Below are positions 55,117 to 62,622 of a stretch of 64,000 bases of DNA, piece by piece. A program made the position numbers and the translations under genes. Under the pieces are notes generated by a model, which ran no database searches, was not told where the DNA came from, and saw nothing but the letters and a program-made list of their open reading frames with translations. Numbering within the stretch: position 1 is the first letter of the stretch; each line of letters opens with the position of its first letter. This DNA is from Nitrospira sp. (GTDB taxonomy: Bacteria; Nitrospirota; Nitrospiria; Nitrospirales; Nitrospiraceae), in NCBI GenBank assembly GCA_029194535.1, contig JARFXR010000001.1, forward strand, positions 744,001-808,000, read 5' to 3'.

Positions 55117-55878
55117 TTATGCCCGTGATCGAATCCGTTTGGCGAGCAGTTGCAGCGTTCCGGCTGTGCGGGCGGAGAACTGTCGCTCCGCCTTCGGCAG
55201 GGTCATGTCGCGGGCGCCGGCTTCGATGAGCACAATCAGATCGTCGATCGTATCGACGTCGCGCCATTCCGGCAGCCAGGCGACGCGAAGGCCCAGGGCT
55301 TCGGCTCTCTCGCAGGTCCGCCGGAAGACTTGACCGGTGGACCAGGGGATGTCGTCGAACAGTCCGTCTACCCGCTTGGCCAGCCCCAGCAGATAGTATC
55401 CGCCGTCCTGCGCGGGACCCAGCACCACGTCATGCTCCTCCAGCAGGGCCGCCGCCTTCCGGTAATGTTCCAGCGGCACGGTGGGTACGTCGGTTCCCAC
55501 CAGGACGAGACGCTTGTGTCCGCAGCCGAACGTCTTGCTGCAGGCCTCACGCATGCGCGCGCCGAGATCGGCGCCGAGCTGGTCGATCAGGCGTACGCGG
55601 TGCCGCGCTTCCAGAATCTTGAAGAAGACGTGTTGGGACGATGGGGCGCAGGCGAGATAGCGATCGAACGGGAGCTTCCATTTGTCCATGGCGAGCTTCG
55701 TTCGTTCCAGCATGTCCAGTACGAAGCTGCCGTGCAGCGTCGCCGCCTCGTCATGCGTCAGCGGCGGACAGAGGCGGGTCTTGACCTCCCCGGCGATGGG
55801 AGCTTTAGCGAAAATAATCAGGGCGTTCTCGGCTTGCACAACCTGTGACCCGGGACGGATGTCCGACGGCTTTCTCAT
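55117..55878 (-). CDS. TIGR04282/DUF2064-family glycosyltransferase-like protein
   Basis: 253 residues with the DUF2064 pattern: ALIIFAKAPIAGEVKTRLCP near residue 19, GADLGARMREA, VLVGTDVPTVPLEHY, GPAQDGGYYLLGL and WLPEWRDVDTIDDL. The family (nucleotide-sugar-transferase fold) is often paired with TIGR04283, as here, and is named after arsenosugar biosynthesis; the methyltransferase and radical enzymes of that pathway are not in this window, so the name should be read as family membership only. Confidence 0.88.
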   Translation of the reverse strand: MRKPSDIRPGSQVVQAENALIIFAKAPIAGEVKTRLCPPLTHDEAATLHGSFVLDMLERTKLAMDKWKLPFDRYLACAPSSQHVFFKILEARHRVRLIDQLGADLGARMREACSKTFGCGHKRLVLVGTDVPTVPLEHYRKAAALLEEHDVVLGPAQDGGYYLLGLAKRVDGLFDDIPWSTGQVFRRTCERAEALGLRVAWLPEWRDVDTIDDLIVLIEAGARDMTLPKAERQFSARTAGTLQLLAKRIRSRA

Positions 55879-55883
55879 AATTC

Positions 55884-55910
55884 ACTACTCAGCACTCAGG
55901 ACTCAGCACT
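55884..55910. repeat. Short TCAGCAC heptamer repeat
   Basis: CACTACTCAGCACTCAGGAC followed by TCAGCAC, imperfect copies of a seven-base unit in the gap between the two glycosyltransferase genes. The same unit occurs on the opposite strand at 59830-59854. Confidence 0.45.
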
Positions 55911-55923
55911 TCCTCCCTGCCAA

Positions 55924-56691
55924 TCATCGCACTGCTGGATACAATCGCGCGAGACGGTGTGGGCTCACGCCGATCCGATACAGGAATCGGAGGCTCCACA
56001 TCAGCGCGATCGTTCTCAGCGGGCCGCGTTGACGCCACCGCCGGTCCGACGTGGTGACGACGTCGCGCAACGCGACGATTCGTCCGCGACGCTTCAATCT
56101 GGCGCTGAATTCGATGTCCTCCATCAGGGGGATTTCGGGAAAGCCGCCCAACTCTTCGAATACCGCCTTGCGCACGAACAGAGCCTGATCGCCGGTGGAG
56201 ATATGGCTCAGGCGCGAGCGCAGGTTCATCAGTGCGGTGATCACATAGCCCCAAACCGAGGGGATGTCAAATTGCACGTCGAACCGGCCGCCGACGGCCG
56301 GAGGGTCGGCCAGAGCCGTTTCGATGGAGAACTTGGCCTGTGACGGAAGGTGGGTGTCCGCGTGGAGAAACAGCAGGATCTCGCCGCCGGCCGCCTGCGC
56401 GCCGGTATTGAGCTGAACGGCGCGTCCCGACTTGCCGGTCAGAAGGAGCAACGGAGACGTCCCCGTTCGGCGAAGATCGGATGCCGTCTCGGCCGCGATG
56501 TCTCTCGTGCGATCGGTGCTGCCGCCATCGACGACGATGATCTCCCTGAAACCGAGACCGGCCGTGGCGAGTAACGTATCGCGGATCGTCCCGGCTTCGT
56601 TGAGAGTCGGGATGATGACCGAAATGGACGGGGACGGGTCCGGAGGCACGTCGGAGGGCGCACCGCGCTTACGCGGGCTTTTTCGGCTCAT
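55924..56691 (-). CDS. TIGR04283-family glycosyltransferase 2
   Basis: 255 residues of GT-A fold. SVIIPTLNEAGTIRDTL near residue 24, IVVDGGSTDRT, GRAVQLNTGAQAAGGEILLF with the LHADTHLP DxD-like motif, GGFPEIPLMEDIEFSARLKR and a hydrophobic C-terminal helix (IALMWSLRFLYRIGV). Pairs with the DUF2064 protein downstream in the operon. It overlaps the preceding membrane protein gene by 23 bases. Confidence 0.9.
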   Translation of the reverse strand: MSRKSPRKRGAPSDVPPDPSPSISVIIPTLNEAGTIRDTLLATAGLGFREIIVVDGGSTDRTRDIAAETASDLRRTGTSPLLLLTGKSGRAVQLNTGAQAAGGEILLFLHADTHLPSQAKFSIETALADPPAVGGRFDVQFDIPSVWGYVITALMNLRSRLSHISTGDQALFVRKAVFEELGGFPEIPLMEDIEFSARLKRRGRIVALRDVVTTSDRRWRQRGPLRTIALMWSLRFLYRIGVSPHRLARLYPAVR

Positions 56692-57082
56692 TGAACATGA
56701 AATACATGACGATCACCACCGTGGCCCAGAACACGACCTGCTTGTGCCAGAACAGCACCTCTCCATAGTGGAAGAAGGCGAACGCCAAGGCGAGGGCGCA
56801 GGCGATCACGCCGTACCGGAGCATGGGAAGCTCGATCGCAGCGTTGGCCCACACGGCCAGTCCTCCGAAGTAGATCAGCAGCGGCACCACGTTGATCTCG
56901 AAGCCGCCGCTGATCGACAGGAACACGTTCAGGAATCCGATGAACATGAGCGCCGTGCCGACCATGACGCCGACCACGTGCATTTGCGTCTCGCTGCCGC
57001 CGTCCTGCTCGCTCCGGCGTCTGTTGTCGGGACGGGGCGGCTGGTCGTCTGATTGAGGTGTCGGAAGATCGGTCGGTGCCAT
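56669..57082 (-). CDS. Hypothetical four-helix membrane protein
   Basis: About 137 residues; ATG 57080-57082 is preceded by AAGGTAG. A Pro/Arg-rich N-terminus of about 35 residues is followed by four hydrophobic helices: VVGVMVGTALMFIGFLNVFL, VVPLLIYFGGLAVWANAAI, YGVIACALALAFAFFHYG and QVVFWATVVIVMYFMF. No known motif. The overlap with the glycosyltransferase suggests co-translation, perhaps as a membrane partner. Confidence 0.7.
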   Translation of the reverse strand: MAPTDLPTPQSDDQPPRPDNRRRSEQDGGSETQMHVVGVMVGTALMFIGFLNVFLSISGGFEINVVPLLIYFGGLAVWANAAIELPMLRYGVIACALALAFAFFHYGEVLFWHKQVVFWATVVIVMYFMFNEPKKPA

Positions 57083-57096
57083 GGCGCTACCTTGCA

Positions 57097-58251
57097 CTAT
57101 ACCTTGAAATGTTTGCTGAGGGTGAGGGCCTGCTGCTGATAGGACGAGCCCAGCCCGACGCCGTAGAGGCGGTTCGGCACGTCGATCATGCGATCATAGA
57201 TGACTTTGAAAAAGGTTTGTCCGTCGTGGATTAGGAACGGGACGTCATGGGGGCGCACCTCCAACACGACCTGCGTGCCGGCAATTTCACCGTCGGTTCC
57301 GTATCCGAAGCCCGGATCGAAGAACCCGGCGTAATGGGTGCGCAGTTCACCGCAAGCCGCCTCGTAGGCCACCATTTCGGCCGCGTAATCCGGCGGGACA
57401 CAGATGCGTTCTTTGGAGGCCAGAATATAAAACTCCTCCGGCTCCAGCAGCAGGCTGCCCTGGCGGTGCCGGTACAGAGGCTCCCAGAAATCGGCGGCCG
57501 CATAGTAGCCGACCTTGGAGAGGTCGATGACGTGGCTGTTCTTTTTCGCCCGATAGCCGATGACGGCGTCGCCCGCTCGCTCCTCTCCCTTGAGGTCGAT
57601 GCGGAGGAACAGGCCGTGATCGGTGCGGAATTCCCTCGCGGCCACGGCCTTGCGCCTGGGCATGTTGTGATAGAGCAACGGTTCCTGCCGGTGCAGACGC
57701 TGAAGCATCGTATCGGGCGCCGTCGCCTCGCCGCGGATGAAACGAATCTGGTTGAGGCTCTGCCCGGTCTTGACTTTGACGGCGAACGAACGGGGCACGA
57801 CTTCGAGGAACAAGGGGCCGTGATAACCGGCGCGGATCTCGTCGAAGCCGGTATTGAGGTCGGTGACGACGCGGGTGAACACGTCGAGCCGGCCGGTGGT
57901 GCTCTTGGGGTTGGCCCGCGCCCGCAGCGTCTTCGGCAGCTTGAGAGCTTCCAGCAGCGGCACGAGATAGACATGGCCTTTCTCGAGGATCGCGCCCTCG
58001 CTCAGGTCAATCTCATACATCACAAGGTCGGAGTGGTAGAAGTCCATCACGTCGAGGCGGCTGGAAATGGGCGAAAGCTCGGGCAGGAAACTGCTGATCA
58101 ATCGATAGGCTTTCCTGCCCAGGCGGAGGTCGAGGCTGGCCGGTTGGATCTGCCGGTCCTCGATCGGAAGGGGCGCGGTGATGCCGCCCCCGGTGATCAA
58201 TCGCGTGATCTGTTGGTAGGGCAGGATGCCCTGAGCCGGAGCCACGGTCAT
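57097..58251 (-). CDS. dcd: 2'-deoxycytidine 5'-triphosphate deaminase family protein
   Basis: About 384 residues from ATG 58249-58251, which overlaps the stop of the aminomutase gene by one base. It matches the long two-domain dCTP deaminase form: IQPASLDLRLG near the N-terminus, RARANPKSTTGRLDVFTRVV, then a second trimer-forming domain with FFDPGFGYGTDG and VVLEVRPHDVPF. Both dUTPase-like halves are present. It converts dCTP to dUTP for thymidylate synthesis. It follows kamA with no gap. Confidence 0.88.
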   Translation of the reverse strand: MTVAPAQGILPYQQITRLITGGGITAPLPIEDRQIQPASLDLRLGRKAYRLISSFLPELSPISSRLDVMDFYHSDLVMYEIDLSEGAILEKGHVYLVPLLEALKLPKTLRARANPKSTTGRLDVFTRVVTDLNTGFDEIRAGYHGPLFLEVVPRSFAVKVKTGQSLNQIRFIRGEATAPDTMLQRLHRQEPLLYHNMPRRKAVAAREFRTDHGLFLRIDLKGEERAGDAVIGYRAKKNSHVIDLSKVGYYAAADFWEPLYRHRQGSLLLEPEEFYILASKERICVPPDYAAEMVAYEAACGELRTHYAGFFDPGFGYGTDGEIAGTQVVLEVRPHDVPFLIHDGQTFFKVIYDRMIDVPNRLYGVGLGSSYQQQALTLSKHFKV

Positions 58252-59465
58252 CAGTCGTCCATATCGCCGCCGCAGCTGTTGCCCCACGCGGCATAGCCGT
58301 CGCGATCGGGATAGCTGTCGCCGCAGGGGGCGAAGCCGTCGGCCTCGTCCTGATAGGAGGCGCGCGCGCCGACCATCGGCAACTCACGTCTCTCCTGAGC
58401 CATGTCGAAGGAGCCGCTCGCCTCTTTCGGCTGCGGGTAGCGGAAGCGCTTGTTCTCGTAGTTGCGGAGTACGGCCTCGTCGTCGTTCAAGCGGACCAGA
58501 TAGTCGTCCGGGAGCAATGGAATCTTGCCGCCGCCGCCCGGTGCGTCGATCACGAAGTGCGGCACGGCCATGCCGCTGGTGTGGCCTTGAAGCGCCTTGA
58601 TGATGTTCAACCCCGTCTCGACCGTGGTGCGGAAATGATTTGTGCCTTTGGTCAGGTCCGCCTGGTAGAGATAGTACGGTTTCACCCGCGCCAGCAGTAA
58701 TTGATGGACAAGGCGACGCATGGTTTCCGGATCGTCGTTGACGTCCTTGAGGAGCACGGTTTGGGCGCCCAGAGGAACCCCCGCATCGGCCAGACGTCCG
58801 CAGGCCGCCTTGACCGCCGAGGTCAACTCGTCGGGATGGTTGAAGTGCAGATTCATGTAGATCGGATGATATCGCTTCACGATCTCGCACAGAGCCGGCG
58901 TGATCCGCTCAGGAAGCGTGCCGGGCACCCGGGAGCCGATGCGGATCAACTCCAGATGCGGGATCGTCCGGAGCGCCTTCAAGATGCGTTCGAGCAGGTG
59001 GTCCGGCAACAGCAACGGATCGCCGCCGGAGAGGATGACATCCCGCACTTCTGAATGAGCGCGCAGGTAGGCGACGGCGCGATCCAGTTCGCCTTTCTTG
59101 AGAAACCCGGGTTTGCCGACCAGACGCTTGCGCGTGCAGAACCGGCAGTAGATCGGGCATTGATTGGTCACCATGAGGAGCACACGGTCCGGATACCGGT
59201 GCACCAGGTGGGGCACCGGGCTCATGAGGTCTTCCTCGAGCGGGTCATCCTCCGCGTCGATGTCGGCCAGTTCGGCGACATCCGGGATGACCTGCTTCCA
59301 GATCGCGTCGTCTTTCGCCCGGATGGTGTTCAACACCGTGGGCGTGATCCGCATGGGATAGGGGCCGACGATATCTTCGATCTCCTTGGCATCGAGGCCC
59401 AGGCGATCGGCGAGATCCTTCGGCTTGACGATGCTGTCGGCGAGGATCCGTCTCCATTCCTCCAT
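58251..59465 (-). CDS. kamA: Lysine 2,3-aminomutase family radical SAM enzyme
   Basis: 404 residues; GAGGGAG lies seven bases before the ATG. The radical-SAM cluster motif is CPIYCRFC (Cys 103, 107, 110). Other features are the GGDPLLL motif, GSRVPGTLPERIT, and the PLP-binding region SGMAVPHFVIDAPGGGGK. It would interconvert alpha- and beta-lysine, used in compatible-solute or translation-factor modification. No EpmA-like or acetyltransferase gene is adjacent. The tail after residue 350 is unusual, Asp/Gly-rich with two Cys (FAPCGDSYP, WGNSCGGD). Confidence 0.88.
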   Translation of the reverse strand: MEEWRRILADSIVKPKDLADRLGLDAKEIEDIVGPYPMRITPTVLNTIRAKDDAIWKQVIPDVAELADIDAEDDPLEEDLMSPVPHLVHRYPDRVLLMVTNQCPIYCRFCTRKRLVGKPGFLKKGELDRAVAYLRAHSEVRDVILSGGDPLLLPDHLLERILKALRTIPHLELIRIGSRVPGTLPERITPALCEIVKRYHPIYMNLHFNHPDELTSAVKAACGRLADAGVPLGAQTVLLKDVNDDPETMRRLVHQLLLARVKPYYLYQADLTKGTNHFRTTVETGLNIIKALQGHTSGMAVPHFVIDAPGGGGKIPLLPDDYLVRLNDDEAVLRNYENKRFRYPQPKEASGSFDMAQERRELPMVGARASYQDEADGFAPCGDSYPDRDGYAAWGNSCGGDMDD

Positions 59466-59560
59466 CGACTCACTCCCTCGTTTGCTGGTGATTGACGAGG
59501 CCGGCTCCGTCCCCGCGTTTGCCCGATTTCGTCACGCCGGTGCGGGGGCCGACGGGCGGC

Positions 59561-59815
59561 TCAGCGCTGGGTCGGATGATTCGCCTCAGCCTTGCGCTCG
59601 ATGTACGTCAGGATCTCATCGGTTTCCGTCAGCACCTTGTCGCCGTCCTTCAAGACCGGGACATAGTGTTGCCCGGACACCTCGAAGACCTGTTTGCGGA
59701 ACGGCCGGACATCGGGAACAATGACGCTCTCGTAGGGCAGGCCCACCTCGTCGAGCTTGCGACGCACCGCTTCACACTCCGGACACCAATCGACGTGATA
59801 GAGCGTCAGAGCCAT
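59561..59815 (-). CDS. Glutaredoxin-like/GST N-terminal domain protein
   Basis: 84 residues of thioredoxin fold: LYHVDWCPECEAVRRKLDEV with a CPEC active site near residues 11-14, YESVIVPDVRP, the cis-Pro loop YVPVLKDGDKVL and TETDEILTYIE, which fits the glutathione-binding region. Two active-site cysteines suggest a dithiol redox protein. Confidence 0.85.
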   Translation of the reverse strand: MALTLYHVDWCPECEAVRRKLDEVGLPYESVIVPDVRPFRKQVFEVSGQHYVPVLKDGDKVLTETDEILTYIERKAEANHPTQR

Positions 59816-59829
59816 GACGTCAAGCTCTG

Positions 59830-59854
59830 GGTGCTGAGTGCTGAGTGCTGAGTT
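59830..59854. repeat. Tandem GTGCTGA heptamer repeat
   Basis: Three consecutive GTGCTGA units lie just upstream of the glutaredoxin-like gene; a related imperfect cluster follows at 59895-59920 inside the end of the next gene. The reverse complement TCAGCAC recurs at 55884-55910. Confidence 0.55.
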
Positions 59855-59899
59855 GGGAATGCGAAAGACCGCGCATCAATTTTCCGTATGCTTCAGGAC

Positions 59900-61384
59900 T
59901 CATCGCTCAGCACTTGGTGCTGGAGCCGTGTCCCCCGCCGCAGCGGCGCAGGGAGTCAGGATCGCATCCTTCATCCCGTGGATGACTTTCTTGTCGGCCG
60001 GGCAGACGGTTGCCAGAATACCAGCCAGCTCCACCTTTTCGCCAGTCACGAAATAATACGGGGACAACCTGGCCCGACCCGCCATCTGGCGGATCTCGCC
60101 GCCGGCCGCATCGAAGTACTCCATGTGATATTGCCGGCCCCTGTGAAACTCTTGCAGGACGTGGGGCGTATGCGGAAACGCGGCCAAGGCTCCGTCGATC
60201 GCACCCGCCCATTCGCTCTGAGGTAGATCGTGTCCGACCGATACACCCCGGCTTCCCCACGCCAACTCCGAGAAGCCGGAAGGCTTGATGACGAAGTGCC
60301 GCTCCTTCTGGGTGGCCGATGCGAGATCCCGCCAGTTTGCAAGAGCCCGATCGCCGATTGACAGGCCAGGGATGGTTGCCGACGGCGGAACCGGAGCCGG
60401 ATCGAGCAGCCACGTTCGCGGCATGATCGCCGTCAGGTGTAGCCACGTGTCCTCGCCCAATTCCCGACGCCAGAAAGGGCGGAGCACCGGATGGTGGAGC
60501 AGCGCGAAGGCCGACTTCTCCTCCAGCGCCGGCTTGTACGGAGGCGTGACGGCCACCCAATCCTTTTTCACGGCGTACTGTAGTAGCTCCGACTTGGGAA
60601 TATTGGGCAGGTCGAACAGCTCGAAGAACCGATAAATCAGGGCGATCGGTTTTTCGCGGTCGCCGTCGAGGAGGCGGAGCCCCCCTTCCGTGAACCGGAC
60701 GTCACGCGGTTCCACGCAGTGAGTCTCGACCCCACGGCCGGAGAGTTGCGCCGCCATCCAGGCCATTTCCGGCCGATAGTCCTTGGCTTCATCCGACACC
60801 ACGATGGCCGTGCATCCTTCACGGGAACCGCGAAGATGCGCCAGCATCGCGGCAAAACCGCTGATCATCCCCTCTCGTCCGCCGATTATTTGACTCGGGG
60901 CCAGGGGCGGCGCGGAAGAGGGGATATCCGTATAGACATGGCTCAGAGCGGCGGTGAGCCCGATGCCGCCCGGCACCGAATCGAGCTCGGTAATGACCAT
61001 CCCGTCGGAGGTCGGAATCACATCCGGGCGGATCACGGCGGGCAGCAGGTTGCGAAACCGCTTCATGCGACTGTAAGTGACGAGCCCTTCGGGTTTTCCG
61101 TGGTCCAAGGCTTCGGCGACCCAGGAGGGCTGCAGGCCTCGGACACTCTCCGTGTACAGTCGGTTGAGCGCGCGATAGAACGACAGCAGATGGAGACCCA
61201 AGCGGTGGAAGAAGACTGTCTGTTCGGCCGACAGGAGGAACGGAGTCGTCCCGATCCGCCAGGAGTTCACCGCGGTGTCAGGTACCGCCGCAGTCGAGGT
61301 TCCGGCAGTCGCGGTGAACAACCCCGCGTCCACCAGTGCATCCCGAATGGCGGAACAGCGATACAGGAGATTGGAGGTAGTCAA
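59900..61384 (-). CDS. Hypothetical ATP-grasp-like protein
   Basis: 494 residues from a TTG start, which is uncertain since no ribosome site is evident. The C-terminal half looks like an ATP-grasp ligase: RHFVIKPSGFSELAWGSRGV with a lysine in the expected place, HVLQEFHRGRQYHMEYFD, and an acidic centre. The N-terminal half has GMVITELDSVPGGIG, reminiscent of glutathionylspermidine-synthase-like enzymes. It may ligate an amine or amino acid, but substrates are not readable. The last 20 residues are low-complexity Ala/Pro. Confidence 0.6.
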   Translation of the reverse strand: MTTSNLLYRCSAIRDALVDAGLFTATAGTSTAAVPDTAVNSWRIGTTPFLLSAEQTVFFHRLGLHLLSFYRALNRLYTESVRGLQPSWVAEALDHGKPEGLVTYSRMKRFRNLLPAVIRPDVIPTSDGMVITELDSVPGGIGLTAALSHVYTDIPSSAPPLAPSQIIGGREGMISGFAAMLAHLRGSREGCTAIVVSDEAKDYRPEMAWMAAQLSGRGVETHCVEPRDVRFTEGGLRLLDGDREKPIALIYRFFELFDLPNIPKSELLQYAVKKDWVAVTPPYKPALEEKSAFALLHHPVLRPFWRRELGEDTWLHLTAIMPRTWLLDPAPVPPSATIPGLSIGDRALANWRDLASATQKERHFVIKPSGFSELAWGSRGVSVGHDLPQSEWAGAIDGALAAFPHTPHVLQEFHRGRQYHMEYFDAAGGEIRQMAGRARLSPYYFVTGEKVELAGILATVCPADKKVIHGMKDAILTPCAAAAGDTAPAPSAER

Positions 61385-61441
61385 ATGAACAGGAGCGATG
61401 TTCGTAACAATCGACCAACGTCAATGATCGTAGCACGCGCC

Positions 61442-62539
61442 CTATGATCGTACAAGGGGACCGGGAACGATCGTGGGCGGGGACGCGGGGGTCGCCATGC
61501 GCACGCAGTTCTTGCCCGCCCGCTTGGCCGCGTACACGGCGGCGTCCGCGGCGTTGACGAGGTCGGTGGGGATGTCCGCATGAACGGGAAAGGATGCGAC
61601 ACCGACGCTGCAGGTGAGAGAAAACGAGGGTGCCGTCAGGGCGGAGAGTTCCGGCAACATCGTGAGCGTGGTCACGCGATGGCGGAGTCGTTCGGCCGCG
61701 GTGAGCGCTCCGTCCATCGACGTGTCGGGAAGAATCAGGGCGAACTCTTCGCCGCCGTACCGCGCCGCGAAGTCGCTGGCGCGCGCGATTCCACGGCTGG
61801 TGCCCTGTTGACTGTCCAACAGCCAGCCGATTTCCCGGAGTACTTGGTCGCCCGTGGTGTGTCCATACATGTCGTTGATCTGTTTAAAATTGTCGAGATC
61901 GACGAACAGCAGCGAGAGGGGACGCATCGACCGGAGCGCGAGCGCGCACAAATGAACCAGCGTCTGTTCGAAGTGCGAATGGTTGTACAGGCCGGTGAGG
62001 CTGTCTCGCACGGACTGATCTTGCAGGAGCTGATTTGCCTGGATCAGATCCCGATTGGTCGCCGACAGTTTCGTGACGAGACGTTCGGTCTCCTGCTGCT
62101 GCCGCTTGAGGGCGGTGATGTCGGTGATCGTTTCGATGATATGGGTCGCTCCGGACGTCGTTTCGACTCTGGCCCATTGCATCAGGAGATGTTCATCGTT
62201 CGGCAGCGGCACTTCACTGGAGGACAACCGTCCGGTTTCGACTGCTTCCGGCATCCGGCAGAAGCTGCATGGTGTGGCACAGCCGGCGATCTTTTCGTGG
62301 CAGCTTGCATTCGAGATGTCTCCGAACTTGGTCCGCGAACGATCGTTCTGAAACACGACTGTATGGGTGAGCGGGTCAATCACCGTCACAATAAAGGGGT
62401 GCGAGTTGAGCAACAGCTGTGAATCGTATTGAGGTGGAGTGGGTGATTCGGCCATGATGTTGAGCGGCGGCAGAACGATTGGATTCTGCTGCAGTATCCC
62501 ACCGATGGCACAGAGGTCAAGGAATTGTCGGTTTTTCAT
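61442..62539 (-). CDS. PAS-GGDEF diguanylate cyclase
   Basis: 365 residues. A PAS-like domain (about 40-155) is joined through a coiled-coil (KRQQQETERLVTKLSATNRD) to a GGDEF domain with the active RYGGEEFALILP (GGEEF) and DNFKQINDMYGHTTGDQVL. It should make cyclic di-GMP in the cytoplasm. The PAS region contains a compact cysteine cluster CHEKIAGCATPCSFC, unusual and suited to metal or redox sensing. A PilZ-like protein (4600-5073) is a possible reader. Confidence 0.9.
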   Translation of the reverse strand: MKNRQFLDLCAIGGILQQNPIVLPPLNIMAESPTPPQYDSQLLLNSHPFIVTVIDPLTHTVVFQNDRSRTKFGDISNASCHEKIAGCATPCSFCRMPEAVETGRLSSSEVPLPNDEHLLMQWARVETTSGATHIIETITDITALKRQQQETERLVTKLSATNRDLIQANQLLQDQSVRDSLTGLYNHSHFEQTLVHLCALALRSMRPLSLLFVDLDNFKQINDMYGHTTGDQVLREIGWLLDSQQGTSRGIARASDFAARYGGEEFALILPDTSMDGALTAAERLRHRVTTLTMLPELSALTAPSFSLTCSVGVASFPVHADIPTDLVNAADAAVYAAKRAGKNCVRMATPASPPTIVPGPLVRS

Positions 62540-62622
62540 GCGGCTGCGCTTCGAAACCCATATCCTTGTAGTCGCTCCTCAAGAACGGTGCTAGAATGAG
62601 CGAAAAATCAAGGAGTTCCTCG

